This document shows positions 47,052-55,026 of a stretch of 64,000 nucleotides of DNA, piece after piece. The DNA comes from Pseudofrancisella aestuarii. GTDB lineage: Bacteria; Pseudomonadota; Gammaproteobacteria; Francisellales; Francisellaceae. The notes beneath the pieces are model-generated. The model made no database searches. It was not told the DNA's origin and saw nothing but the letters and a program-made list of their open reading frames with translations. The translations under genes were made by a program, and so were the position numbers. Every line of letters starts with the position of its first letter. Positions within the stretch are counted from its first letter, which is position 1. The stretch spans positions 1 to 64,000 of the forward strand of contig NZ_QLIS02000001.1 in NCBI RefSeq assembly GCF_003574475.2, written 5' to 3'.

Positions 47052-48575
47052 TTAAGAATAATAGTTAATAGTAGCTCTCTTAAATCTTCTTTCTAAGCTT
47101 TCAATGTCCATTTTAACAGCTCTACAATAGTTGTATGTAGAATCTAATTTTTGCTTACTTGAATATGTTAGGCCAATACTACTTATATTTGCGGCTTTTG
47201 AAATTTCTAAAGCTCTTAATATAGATGTATTTTTTAAGCTTAAAGGTTTAGATAGTAAACTTACTATCTGTGAGGCATAAGCTTTCACTTTATCTTCTTT
47301 TGAGTTTAGTAAATAACTAAGCTCTAGATATTTTGATAATTCATGAGCAATTCTATTTTTTTCAATAGGTTCTAAACTAATACTAGCTACTTTAAAGCTA
47401 ATTTTTTCAGAGAAGTCTTCTTTAACTTGTATTTCATCCCAACGTTTTAGTAAATATTTTAATCTTTTATTTAGTAGCTTTATTATTAGAGTATTTTGTT
47501 TGATTTTATTTTTTAGACCTAAAAGTTCTGACTTTATAGCCTCATCAAAGTTTTTTAAATTTATACATTTAGTGTTTTGTTGGATTAAACTTAGATTATA
47601 GCTAATATCATCACTTTCTTTTATTTGTGGCATATCAGTTTCTATTAGATCGTAATGTTGCTGATAGAGACTATATGTAAAATCATATTTGTTAGTTAGT
47701 TTTACTCTTAGATTTTCTATAGATTGAAATAAATCATTCTGTTTAGCACTTTCAAACTTAGGAATAGCTTTAAAATAAAAAAATTCTCTACCTGCTAATA
47801 GCTCAATAAAAAGCTGTATGGCATCTGAGGCATCTATTAGATCAAATAAATTATTATCTCCAGAACTTTTATATATCTTATTAAGAAAACCAATTTTTCT
47901 TTCAACACCGTTTGCTAGAGTAATTTGTTTCCCTTGAATGTATTTTAAAAAAAGGATTTTCAAGTCTTCAGAAAAGTCATTACTATTGTTAATAAGCTTA
48001 AAAGAGGATATAAATCGAGATCTATAGTATGCCGTATCTATAGGAAAACTATTATCTCTATATAGTTGTAATGTTTTTGCAAATTCAGCTATATCCTTAT
48101 TAAAGTAGAGATTAAAGGCATAAAATATTTCATTATCTGTCGGATGTGATTTTGAAAGTAAATGAGTTGCTATCTTTTCATTTCGATAAATACCTTCAGA
48201 AGCTTCTAAATTTAGTTTTTTAGCCATAAAAAGTTTTTCATAACTTTCTTCAATAAGATAAAGTAGATTTTCTTCTGATTGCTTATCTTTCCTATATTTT
48301 GATGCATCTAATAAAATCTTTGTCAGAAAACCTACCATACCAACAAGGAAAACGTAGACTGAAAAATAAATAATTGTAGTATATGGAACTAAATTCCCAT
48401 AACCAATATAGTATCCCACTATAATAGCAATTACAGTTACAGGCCCAGCAGTCCAAAGTATAGATAATATGGCACCTTTAATATTTGTTCTATGAATGGA
48501 TAGAAGTAAGTCATTAGAATATTCAGGAGTTATATATTGTTTTGAGTTTTTCTTTTGTTCATTTTCTTTAAGCAT
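47052..48575 (-). CDS. Uncharacterised two-helix membrane protein with large helical domain
   Basis: 507 aa, not recognised. Two membrane helices lie at about 34-57 ('ILSILWTAGPVTVIAIIVGYYI') and 62-86 ('YTTIIYFSVYVFLVGMVGFL'). The remaining 400 residues are soluble, mainly helical and charged, probably cytoplasmic, with a lysine-rich stretch 'ELLGLKNKIKQNTLIIKLLNKRLKYLLKRWD'. No nucleotide-binding motif or cysteines are apparent. It stands alone between galM and phrB. Just upstream is an 11-bp inverted repeat that could control it. Confidence 0.7.
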   Translation of the reverse strand: MLKENEQKKNSKQYITPEYSNDLLLSIHRTNIKGAILSILWTAGPVTVIAIIVGYYIGYGNLVPYTTIIYFSVYVFLVGMVGFLTKILLDASKYRKDKQSEENLLYLIEESYEKLFMAKKLNLEASEGIYRNEKIATHLLSKSHPTDNEIFYAFNLYFNKDIAEFAKTLQLYRDNSFPIDTAYYRSRFISSFKLINNSNDFSEDLKILFLKYIQGKQITLANGVERKIGFLNKIYKSSGDNNLFDLIDASDAIQLFIELLAGREFFYFKAIPKFESAKQNDLFQSIENLRVKLTNKYDFTYSLYQQHYDLIETDMPQIKESDDISYNLSLIQQNTKCINLKNFDEAIKSELLGLKNKIKQNTLIIKLLNKRLKYLLKRWDEIQVKEDFSEKISFKVASISLEPIEKNRIAHELSKYLELSYLLNSKEDKVKAYASQIVSLLSKPLSLKNTSILRALEISKAANISSIGLTYSSKQKLDSTYNYCRAVKMDIESLERRFKRATINYYS

Positions 48576-48596
48576 TAGCTCTTAGAATGTGTTTTT

Positions 48597-48627
48597 ATAT
48601 ATGTTAGTTATAAAGGCTAACATATAT
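48597..48627. repeat. 11-bp inverted repeat upstream of the 507-aa gene
   Basis: ATATATGTTAG (48597-48607) and CTAACATATAT (48617-48627) form a perfect inverted repeat around 9 nt. It begins 22 nt upstream of the ATG at 48575 (minus strand). No T-run follows on either strand in the right place, so it is not a standard terminator. It is either an operator or a leader hairpin. Confidence 0.7.
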
Positions 48628-48668
48628 TTCTAAAGATATCTAAAAGGGGATTTAGTAAGATAATGCTT

Positions 48669-50057
48669 TTATAACTTTTTATATTGCTCTAAAGCTTTTT
48701 CTCTACTAGTTTTTAAATCAACTATTGGATAAGGGTATGTTTTACCCAATTGAATATTTGCTTTTTCTAGTATTTCTGGCTTGGTAGTCCATGGCTCAGC
48801 TAAGTATTTATTTGGAAGTTTAGAAATTTCAGGGACATATTTTCGAATATAGTCTCCTTTTGAATCAAACTTTTGTGCCTGAAGCGCTGGGTTAAATATT
48901 CTAAAATACGGTGCTGCATCCATCCCACAGCCAGCAACCCATTGCCAGCTAGCACAGTTGTTAGCAATATCAGCATCAAAAAGGCAATCAAAAAACCATT
49001 CTTCACCATACTTCCAATGAATTAAGCAGTTTTTAACTAAGAATGAAGCAACTATCATACGTACACGATTATGCATATATCCTGTTTGCCAAAGCTCTCG
49101 CATACCGGCATCAACTATGGGGATACCAGTTTGTCCTTCTTGCCATCTCTTTAAAAGCTTCAGATTATTATCCCATTCAAAGTTATCAAACTTCTCATTA
49201 ATGTTTTTAGTGTCAAAATCTGGGTAGTAGTACATCAGATAATATGAAAAATCACGCCAAGTTAATTCACGGATGAAGTGTTCATGATTTGATGAAACAT
49301 TATTTTGATATATGGCATTAAAAATTTGACTAGGGGAAATTTCACCAAAGTGTAGATGAGGTGATAATTTAGATGTGCTATCCATGCTTGGATAATCACG
49401 AGCTTCTTTATAATTGTTTATTTTATCTTCAATAAATTCTTCTAGTTTTAATTGAGCAGCTTTTTCACCAACTTCCCAAAAGTTTATAATTCTTTGCCAA
49501 GAATGCTTAGGTTTTGTAAGTTCTAAATTCTCTAATGATATAGAGTTTTCTAATTTTATAAGATTAATTACATTAGCTTTAGATAAATTTGGTACATAAG
49601 GTTTTATTTGAATTAGTTTCTTGTAAAAAGCAGTAAAAACTTTATAGTGAGTATTGTCATCTTTTAGGCATTGCCATGGCTCAAGGAGTAAGCTTCCATT
49701 AAATGTTTTCACATCGATATCATTATTCTGTAAAAGCTTTTTAATCTCACTATCTCTTTTGATACTGTACTTATCATAGCAGCGGTTCCAGTATACATTT
49801 GTAATATTATTTTCTTTGGTTAGCTTTTCTATAATATCTTTAGGAGAACCTTTATAGATATTTAGTTTATTGTTTAAAGATTCATCAAGTTTTTTTAAAG
49901 ATTTTGAAAGCCAAAGTTTACTAGCAGAGCCAATAGGGTATTTTTCATCATGTATATAGATAGCTATAGTTTTGTCTGATTTTACAGCTTCATGTAATGC
50001 TGGATTGTCAGTGAGCCTTAAGTCTTGTCTAAACCAATATAATGATATTTCAGACAT
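48669..50057 (-). CDS. phrB: Deoxyribodipyrimidine photolyase
   Basis: 462 aa class-I CPD photolyase. The N-terminal Rossmann domain begins 'SLYWFRQDLRLTDNPALHEA'. The FAD domain has 'SPHLHFGEISPSQIF', 'WRDFSYYLMYYYP', 'GQTGIPIVDAGMRELWQTGYMHNR' and 'DADIANNCASWQWVAGCGMDAAPYFRIFNP', all family signatures. It repairs UV-induced cyclobutane dimers with light. It abuts hemH upstream with no intergenic base, so the two are almost surely co-transcribed. Confidence 0.96.
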   Translation of the reverse strand: MSEISLYWFRQDLRLTDNPALHEAVKSDKTIAIYIHDEKYPIGSASKLWLSKSLKKLDESLNNKLNIYKGSPKDIIEKLTKENNITNVYWNRCYDKYSIKRDSEIKKLLQNNDIDVKTFNGSLLLEPWQCLKDDNTHYKVFTAFYKKLIQIKPYVPNLSKANVINLIKLENSISLENLELTKPKHSWQRIINFWEVGEKAAQLKLEEFIEDKINNYKEARDYPSMDSTSKLSPHLHFGEISPSQIFNAIYQNNVSSNHEHFIRELTWRDFSYYLMYYYPDFDTKNINEKFDNFEWDNNLKLLKRWQEGQTGIPIVDAGMRELWQTGYMHNRVRMIVASFLVKNCLIHWKYGEEWFFDCLFDADIANNCASWQWVAGCGMDAAPYFRIFNPALQAQKFDSKGDYIRKYVPEISKLPNKYLAEPWTTKPEILEKANIQLGKTYPYPIVDLKTSREKALEQYKKL

Positions 50058-51044
50058 TTAATCCTCTAGTATAATATTTTTTAGCATTTCTACATGAGTT
50101 TCAGAATCATTTAGGCAAGGCACAAGGCTAAAGTTTTTACCACCATGAGCTATGAAAACTTCTCTTTCACGAATTGCTAATTCCTCTAATGTTTCTAAAC
50201 AATCTGTTGCAAAACCTGGGGCTACTATGACAATATTTTTTCCAGATTTTGCATATTCAATAAGTTTATCTGTAGTATATGGTTCTAACCACTTTTTAGG
50301 TCCAAATCTTGATTGAAATGAAAGTTCAAATTCGGTGCCGGTAAGTTTATCTTGTAAGCTTTCTTTAACTAAACGATATGTCTTATGACAATGGCAATAA
50401 TATGGATCTCCAGCATCAAAGTATTCTTTAGGGATACCATGAAAAGAAAAGAGTATTACATCTGCTTTAAAATCAATTTGCTGTAAATGTTGAACTATCT
50501 GTGACTTAACAGCCTCTATATGGTGCTTATTATCATAATATGGTTTTATTCCTTTAATATTTGGTTGCCATCTCAGGTTAGATAAACATTTGTATACCTC
50601 ATCATAAACGCTAGCTGTTGTAGAGCCTGAATATTGAGGGTATAGAGGCAAAATAGTTATATCTGTCATACCTTGCGACTGTAGATGTTTAATCTTGCTA
50701 TCTATAGAAGGATTTCCATATCTCATGGCAAAATCTACAATATAGTTATCTAAGCTGTCATTTAATTGATTTGCTAAGTTTTCTGTATATACAAGTAGAG
50801 GAGATTTGTTGAGATCATTATTCCAAACTTTCTTATAAAGCTTGGCTGTATTTTTAGATCTTATGGGAAGTATTATTAGATTTAAAATTAACCACCATAA
50901 TATAGGATTTGCCTCAACAACTCGCTTATCACTTAGAAACTGCTTTAAATATTTTCTAATAGCTTTAATATCAAAAGAATCTGGAGTTCCTAAGTTTACT
51001 AATAGAATAGCTTTTTTATTATATTTCGAATTATATTCTTTCAT
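50058..51044 (-). CDS. hemH: Ferrochelatase
   Basis: 328 aa. Opening 'KKAILLVNLGTPDSFDIKAI', metal site 'FSFHGIPKEYFDAGDPYYCHC', then 'FQSRFGPKKWLEPYTTDKL' and 'APGFATDCLETLEELAI'. It inserts ferrous iron into protoporphyrin IX. First gene of hemH-phrB. A diverging unit of small exported proteins starts 140 nt away. Confidence 0.95.
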   Translation of the reverse strand: MKEYNSKYNKKAILLVNLGTPDSFDIKAIRKYLKQFLSDKRVVEANPILWWLILNLIILPIRSKNTAKLYKKVWNNDLNKSPLLVYTENLANQLNDSLDNYIVDFAMRYGNPSIDSKIKHLQSQGMTDITILPLYPQYSGSTTASVYDEVYKCLSNLRWQPNIKGIKPYYDNKHHIEAVKSQIVQHLQQIDFKADVILFSFHGIPKEYFDAGDPYYCHCHKTYRLVKESLQDKLTGTEFELSFQSRFGPKKWLEPYTTDKLIEYAKSGKNIVIVAPGFATDCLETLEELAIREREVFIAHGGKNFSLVPCLNDSETHVEMLKNIILED

Positions 51045-51184
51045 TTTTAATAGAGTTAATTCTTATCAAAACTATTTTAGCAAATATTAACTGAGCTTCT
51101 AAGCTGAAAAGTGTTTTTTAGCTTTAAAACAATATATAATTTTTTTGAAGGGATATCCCAGAATTAAATTTTAACGAGGTATAT

Positions 51185-51448
51185 ATGAAAAAAGTAATTC
51201 TTTTAACATTTGGATTGTTGTCATTTGCAACAACTTCATTTGGATATATGAATATGGCACAACAAAATCCATATGCAATGTACTATGGTCCTGAAGTAGA
51301 ACAGGAAAGAGCACAAGGGGCTGCATATGTTCCACCAGATAGAGAGTTCATTAACTCTAGATATGGTGAGTATATTGATAATAAGCAAGTAGAGTTCCAA
51401 CCAGGAGATGATGCTAATAGACTATTTTGGTCTTATAGTCAGCCATAA
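51185..51448 (+). CDS. Small exported protein of unknown function
   Basis: 87 aa, not recognised. A textbook signal peptide ('KKVILLTFGLLSFATTSFG', about 2-20) leads to a 67-residue mature part rich in Tyr, Gln, Pro and Asn ('MNMAQQNPYAMYYGPEVEQ', 'QPGDDANRLFWSYSQP'). No cysteine, so not a lipoprotein. Strong GAGG site 8 nt before the ATG. The perfect palindrome GGGATATCCC (51151-51160) lies just upstream. It is probably in one unit with the next two genes. Confidence 0.72.
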   Translation: MKKVILLTFGLLSFATTSFGYMNMAQQNPYAMYYGPEVEQERAQGAAYVPPDREFINSRYGEYIDNKQVEFQPGDDANRLFWSYSQP

Positions 51449-51472
51449 TATTTTTAATGAAAGGGGTTTGAA

Positions 51473-51814
51473 ATGTTAAGAAAAAGTATAGCTTTTACAG
51501 TTTTAAGTTTACTATTTGGATTTGCAATAGCTTGTTCAAATGAAAGTGGCAAACGTTTAAATTTTAACTTAGATATAAAAGTTAATGGCGATAAAAAAGA
51601 GCTTTATCTTCAAAAATATAAAGAAATAGAAAATTATGTTAAAGAGTTTAATGATAAGAATGGTACTCACTATCAAATTAATAGCGTAGATTTTTCTAAA
51701 TCTTATCAATATGAGAATGTTGAGACTGCTATGGTATCTTTAATAGAGCCATCACCAAATGATGGTAGTAAAGATAAGTGTAAATGTCATCATAATAATA
51801 AAGATTCAAACTAA
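51473..51814 (+). CDS. Small lipoprotein of unknown function
   Basis: 113 aa, not recognised. A signal peptide with a lipobox ('[16 protein letters not shown]', Cys about 21) predicts a lipid-anchored protein. The mature part has '[32 protein letters not shown]', a strand followed by a helix, and a C-terminal '[14 protein letters not shown]' with two Cys and two His that could bind metal. AAAGGGG ribosome site. Spacing: 24 nt after the upstream gene and 11 nt before the ATPase gene. Confidence 0.72.
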   Translation: MLRKSIAFTVLSLLFGFAIACSNESGKRLNFNLDIKVNGDKKELYLQKYKEIENYVKEFNDKNGTHYQINSVDFSKSYQYENVETAMVSLIEPSPNDGSKDKCKCHHNNKDSN

Positions 51815-51825
51815 AATTCTTCTAA

Positions 51826-52995
51826 ATGCTTAAAACTTTAGCTATAAATAATTATAGATCATTATTTGATTTAGTTATTCCCTTAAATAGACTTAATATA
51901 ATCACAGGGGCAAATGCTAGTGGTAAGTCAAATCTATATAAAGCTTTAAGACTTTTGGCAGAAACTGCTCAAGGTGGAGTAACTCATTCTTTGGCAAAGG
52001 AGGGTGGCTTAAATACTACTTTTTGGGCTGGTCCTGAAAAAATATCTAAGCAGATGTTAAAGAGAGAAATTCCTGTGCAGGGTGGGCCAAGGCAAAAAGT
52101 TCCTAGACTACGTTTAGGCTTTGCAGATGAAGTTTTTGGGTATTCAATATCTTTAGGATATCCGGAGCCACCATCATCATCAGCTTTTTCACTTGATCCA
52201 GAAATAAAAAGAGAAATAATCTGGGCTGGGGATGTATATAAAATACCATCAGCTCTAGTAGATAGAATAGGTCCTTTAGTCAAAATTAGAGATGGTCGCC
52301 AGTGGGAAGTTATTGAGCAATATAACCCCGCATTTGAAAGTATTTTTACGCAAGCGATGTATATTGATAAGACTCCAGAAGTTATACAGTTACGAGAAAA
52401 GATAAAAGGCTGGAGGTTTTATGATCATTTTAGAAGTGATAAAGATGCTCCTGCAAGATTGCCACAATTAGGTACACGCACTCCTATTTTAAGTCAAGAT
52501 GGTCACGATTTAGCAGCAGCTCTACAAACTATTATAGAAATAGGAGATAGGCAAGCATTAGATGAGGCGATAGAGGATGCTTTTCCTAGAAGTAAATTAG
52601 ATATTAAGAAATATGAAAATGGACATTTTGTAGTTGAGTTATACCAAGAAGGACTTCTAAGGCCGTTATCAGCTTCTGAGCTTTCAGATGGAACTTTACG
52701 TTATTTACTGTGGATTGCTGCACTTCTAACGCCTAGGCCACCAGAGCTAATGGTTCTCAATGAGCCAGAGACTAGTTTGCACCCTGATTTATTACCAGCA
52801 TTAGCTAGGCTTATTATTAAAGCTTCGGAAAAAACTCAAGTATGGATTGTTTCCCATGCAAATAGATTAGTATCAGCTTTAAAAGAGGCTCCAGAAAGTA
52901 ACCTAATACAACTTGAGAAAGAATTAGGTCAAACAAAAGTAGTTGGACAAGGCTTACTAGATAAGCCAAATTGGCATTGGGCAGATGTCAGATAA
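51826..52995 (+). CDS. COG4637-like AAA/ABC-type ATPase
   Basis: 389 aa predicted ATPase of the RecF/SMC-like class. Walker A 'GANASGKSN' (about 28-36) follows 'LKTLAINNYRSLFDLVIPLNRLNIIT'-type strands. A signature-like 'LSASELSDGTLRYLLWIAAL', Walker B 'LMVLNEPETSLHPDLL' and switch 'WIVSHANRLVSAL' complete the site. There is no TOPRIM or nuclease domain, unlike OLD proteins. Relatives sit in varied contexts and their role is unknown. It closely follows two small exported proteins and ends exactly where the convergent hydrolase gene ends. Confidence 0.82.
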   Translation: MLKTLAINNYRSLFDLVIPLNRLNIITGANASGKSNLYKALRLLAETAQGGVTHSLAKEGGLNTTFWAGPEKISKQMLKREIPVQGGPRQKVPRLRLGFADEVFGYSISLGYPEPPSSSAFSLDPEIKREIIWAGDVYKIPSALVDRIGPLVKIRDGRQWEVIEQYNPAFESIFTQAMYIDKTPEVIQLREKIKGWRFYDHFRSDKDAPARLPQLGTRTPILSQDGHDLAAALQTIIEIGDRQALDEAIEDAFPRSKLDIKKYENGHFVVELYQEGLLRPLSASELSDGTLRYLLWIAALLTPRPPELMVLNEPETSLHPDLLPALARLIIKASEKTQVWIVSHANRLVSALKEAPESNLIQLEKELGQTKVVGQGLLDKPNWHWADVR

Positions 52996-54021
52996 TTATA
53001 AACTAATAACTTTTCTAACTTCTTCAGCTGTTGGATATTTATAATCTATAAACTGTTCTAAAGGTACTTCACCAGAGTGAATTAAATTTTGAGCGTTTTC
53101 TAATATTAGTGGCGAGTTTATTTTATCAAAATTTATATTATTCAACTTAACCCAAAATGCACTTGGCACTGTAGCAGATTCAAAGTAATAGACTAAGTTT
53201 TTATGGTCTGAAACTGTTCTGTAGATAGTTGAAGAAAGATTGGGTTTCTCTGGATCATGAATTCCGAGTGGTACACCAACAGCTCTGATTACGCCAAACA
53301 TACTTGCTAATGCTTGCCTATGATATAGCTGACCTGGAACAAGAGTGATATAATTTGGAGCAATAGTCTTTGGAATAGCGTTTAAGAAAAATGAAGCCCT
53401 AACAAATCTATCAGCTGCAGAGACAGAGCCTGGTAAAAATGTCGTACCATTAATATTTTTCCAGTAGCGACATAATGCGAGTTGCTCTTCATATCTAGGA
53501 GAGTTTGTCATAACCGTATATTCTCTACTATGGTGAATACAAAGTTTTCCATCAATGTACTCAAAAATTGCAGAATCTCCAGAAGCATCAGATAATGATA
53601 AATGTACGCTTCCAGCTTTGCCATTAGGTAGAGAGCCAGTAATGATATTAATTTTATTAGATTGAAAAAAGTCTACGGCTTCTGCAACTGTAGCAAATAA
53701 GTCCAATGAAAGTTGTAACCATTGAAGTATGCTTAGATCTTTAGCTTCAGAGTTATGCCCATATTCTGATTCAGCTAGATAAAGTAAATTTGCAACTAAT
53801 CCTTTTTCATTCATGCCATCAGCAGAACCAATATTGTAAACAAAAGTACTAACACTACCATATTTGCTAGTCCATGAAAGAGGGTTGTCACCTAAGCTAC
53901 TAATATATTTAGTATCAGGTGGTAAGATAACAAGACTAGTATTCATATCATCAATCCAGTCCATACTTCTTGCTGTGATTACTAAATCTTCTGATCCTTG
54001 GTATAAAACTCTTGTACACAT
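52996..54021 (-). CDS. Choloylglycine hydrolase family enzyme (linear amide hydrolase)
   Basis: 341 aa Ntn hydrolase of the bile salt hydrolase/penicillin V acylase family. Cys2 (after Met removal) is the nucleophile in 'MCTRVLYQG', with 'ITARSMDWIDDM' supplying the Arg and Asp partners, 'GMNEKGLVANLLYL', and Asn in 'VMTNSPRYEEQ'. No signal peptide, so it is predicted cytoplasmic. The natural substrate could be a conjugated bile acid, an N-acyl amino acid or an acyl-homoserine lactone; sequence alone does not tell. Single gene. Confidence 0.88.
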   Translation of the reverse strand: MCTRVLYQGSEDLVITARSMDWIDDMNTSLVILPPDTKYISSLGDNPLSWTSKYGSVSTFVYNIGSADGMNEKGLVANLLYLAESEYGHNSEAKDLSILQWLQLSLDLFATVAEAVDFFQSNKINIITGSLPNGKAGSVHLSLSDASGDSAIFEYIDGKLCIHHSREYTVMTNSPRYEEQLALCRYWKNINGTTFLPGSVSAADRFVRASFFLNAIPKTIAPNYITLVPGQLYHRQALASMFGVIRAVGVPLGIHDPEKPNLSSTIYRTVSDHKNLVYYFESATVPSAFWVKLNNINFDKINSPLILENAQNLIHSGEVPLEQFIDYKYPTAEEVRKVISL

Positions 54022-54164
54022 ATAAACTACTTAATACAAAGTGACTTTATTTAATTATAGATTATTTTAGATGACTTATACTTAAAAATAATAACTAACT
54101 TAATCTGGCCGTTAATTGCTATATCTAGTATTATTTTAAAGACAATATTTTAAGTTTTTTCAAA

Positions 54165-55010
54165 ATGCAGCAGTGGCAACAGATAGAGTTTTATATCTCA
54201 CCTAAAGACTATAATAAAGTTGAAAGCTTTCTGTTCGATAATCTAGCTTGTTCTGTTACAAAGAAAGATCTAGAAGATAAAAGCTTTGTGACTGTGCTTT
54301 ATGAGGATGATTTTGATTTAGAGGATATTTTAGAAGAGCTAAAAAATACTTTTCCAATAATAGAGCAGAAGGTTGAATATAAGATTATAAAAGATCAGGA
54401 ATGGACAGCCGTTTGGTTAGATGATTATGAACCGATAGAAATTGGTAAAAATATTGTGATCTATCCTAGCTGGAGAGAGTTGCCAAAAGATTCTACAAAA
54501 ACATATATAGCTGTAGACCCAAGTGTAGCTTTTGGTTGTGGTAATCATGAAACTACGAAGATGTGCTTAGAATGGCTAGAGGAAAATATTAATCCCGATA
54601 GTCGTCTTTTAGACTATGGTTGTGGTACTGGGGTATTAGCTATAGCTGGAGTGAAGCTAGGTGGTAAATATGCAGAGGGCATTGATATAGATCCGAAATC
54701 TATAGAATCATCAATAAAAAATGCTGAGATGAATAACGTATCTGATAAAACACATTTTAGTGATGTGACAACAGATGAAAATTTTGACTTATTAATCGCA
54801 AATATATTCTCAAATGTGCTGATAGCTTTAGCTGATACTATGCTTCCTAAGCTAAAAGAGGGTGGTGAGCTTGCTTTGTCTGGGATATTAGCTAATCAAG
54901 TAGATGATGTGCAAAAGGCATTTGAGGCTAAGGGAGTGAAATTTGCAAAGCCTAGAAATATGGGTGAATGGTTTTTATTAAGTGGTGTGAAAAGTGAGCA
55001 TACTAACTAG
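54165..55010 (+). CDS. prmA: Ribosomal protein L11 methyltransferase
   Basis: 281 aa. An N-terminal ferredoxin-like L11-binding domain ('QQIEFYISPKDYNKVESFL') is joined to a SAM methyltransferase core with 'AFGCGNHETTKMCLEWLEE', motif I 'LLDYGCGTGVLAIAGVKLG' and 'LLIANIFSNVLIALA', the family's N-x-x-S/F region. It trimethylates L11. In many gammaproteobacteria dusB follows directly; here a DUF285 repeat gene intervenes. Confidence 0.95.
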   Translation: MQQWQQIEFYISPKDYNKVESFLFDNLACSVTKKDLEDKSFVTVLYEDDFDLEDILEELKNTFPIIEQKVEYKIIKDQEWTAVWLDDYEPIEIGKNIVIYPSWRELPKDSTKTYIAVDPSVAFGCGNHETTKMCLEWLEENINPDSRLLDYGCGTGVLAIAGVKLGGKYAEGIDIDPKSIESSIKNAEMNNVSDKTHFSDVTTDENFDLLIANIFSNVLIALADTMLPKLKEGGELALSGILANQVDDVQKAFEAKGVKFAKPRNMGEWFLLSGVKSEHTN

Positions 55011-55026
55011 TAGATTATTTAGAGTT

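Noticed and set aside
54994-55026. GTG start for the DUF285 gene inside the prmA 3' end
   Set aside because: No ribosome site, and the added residues look like read-through of prmA-overlapping sequence. ATG 55027 is preferred, though not certain.
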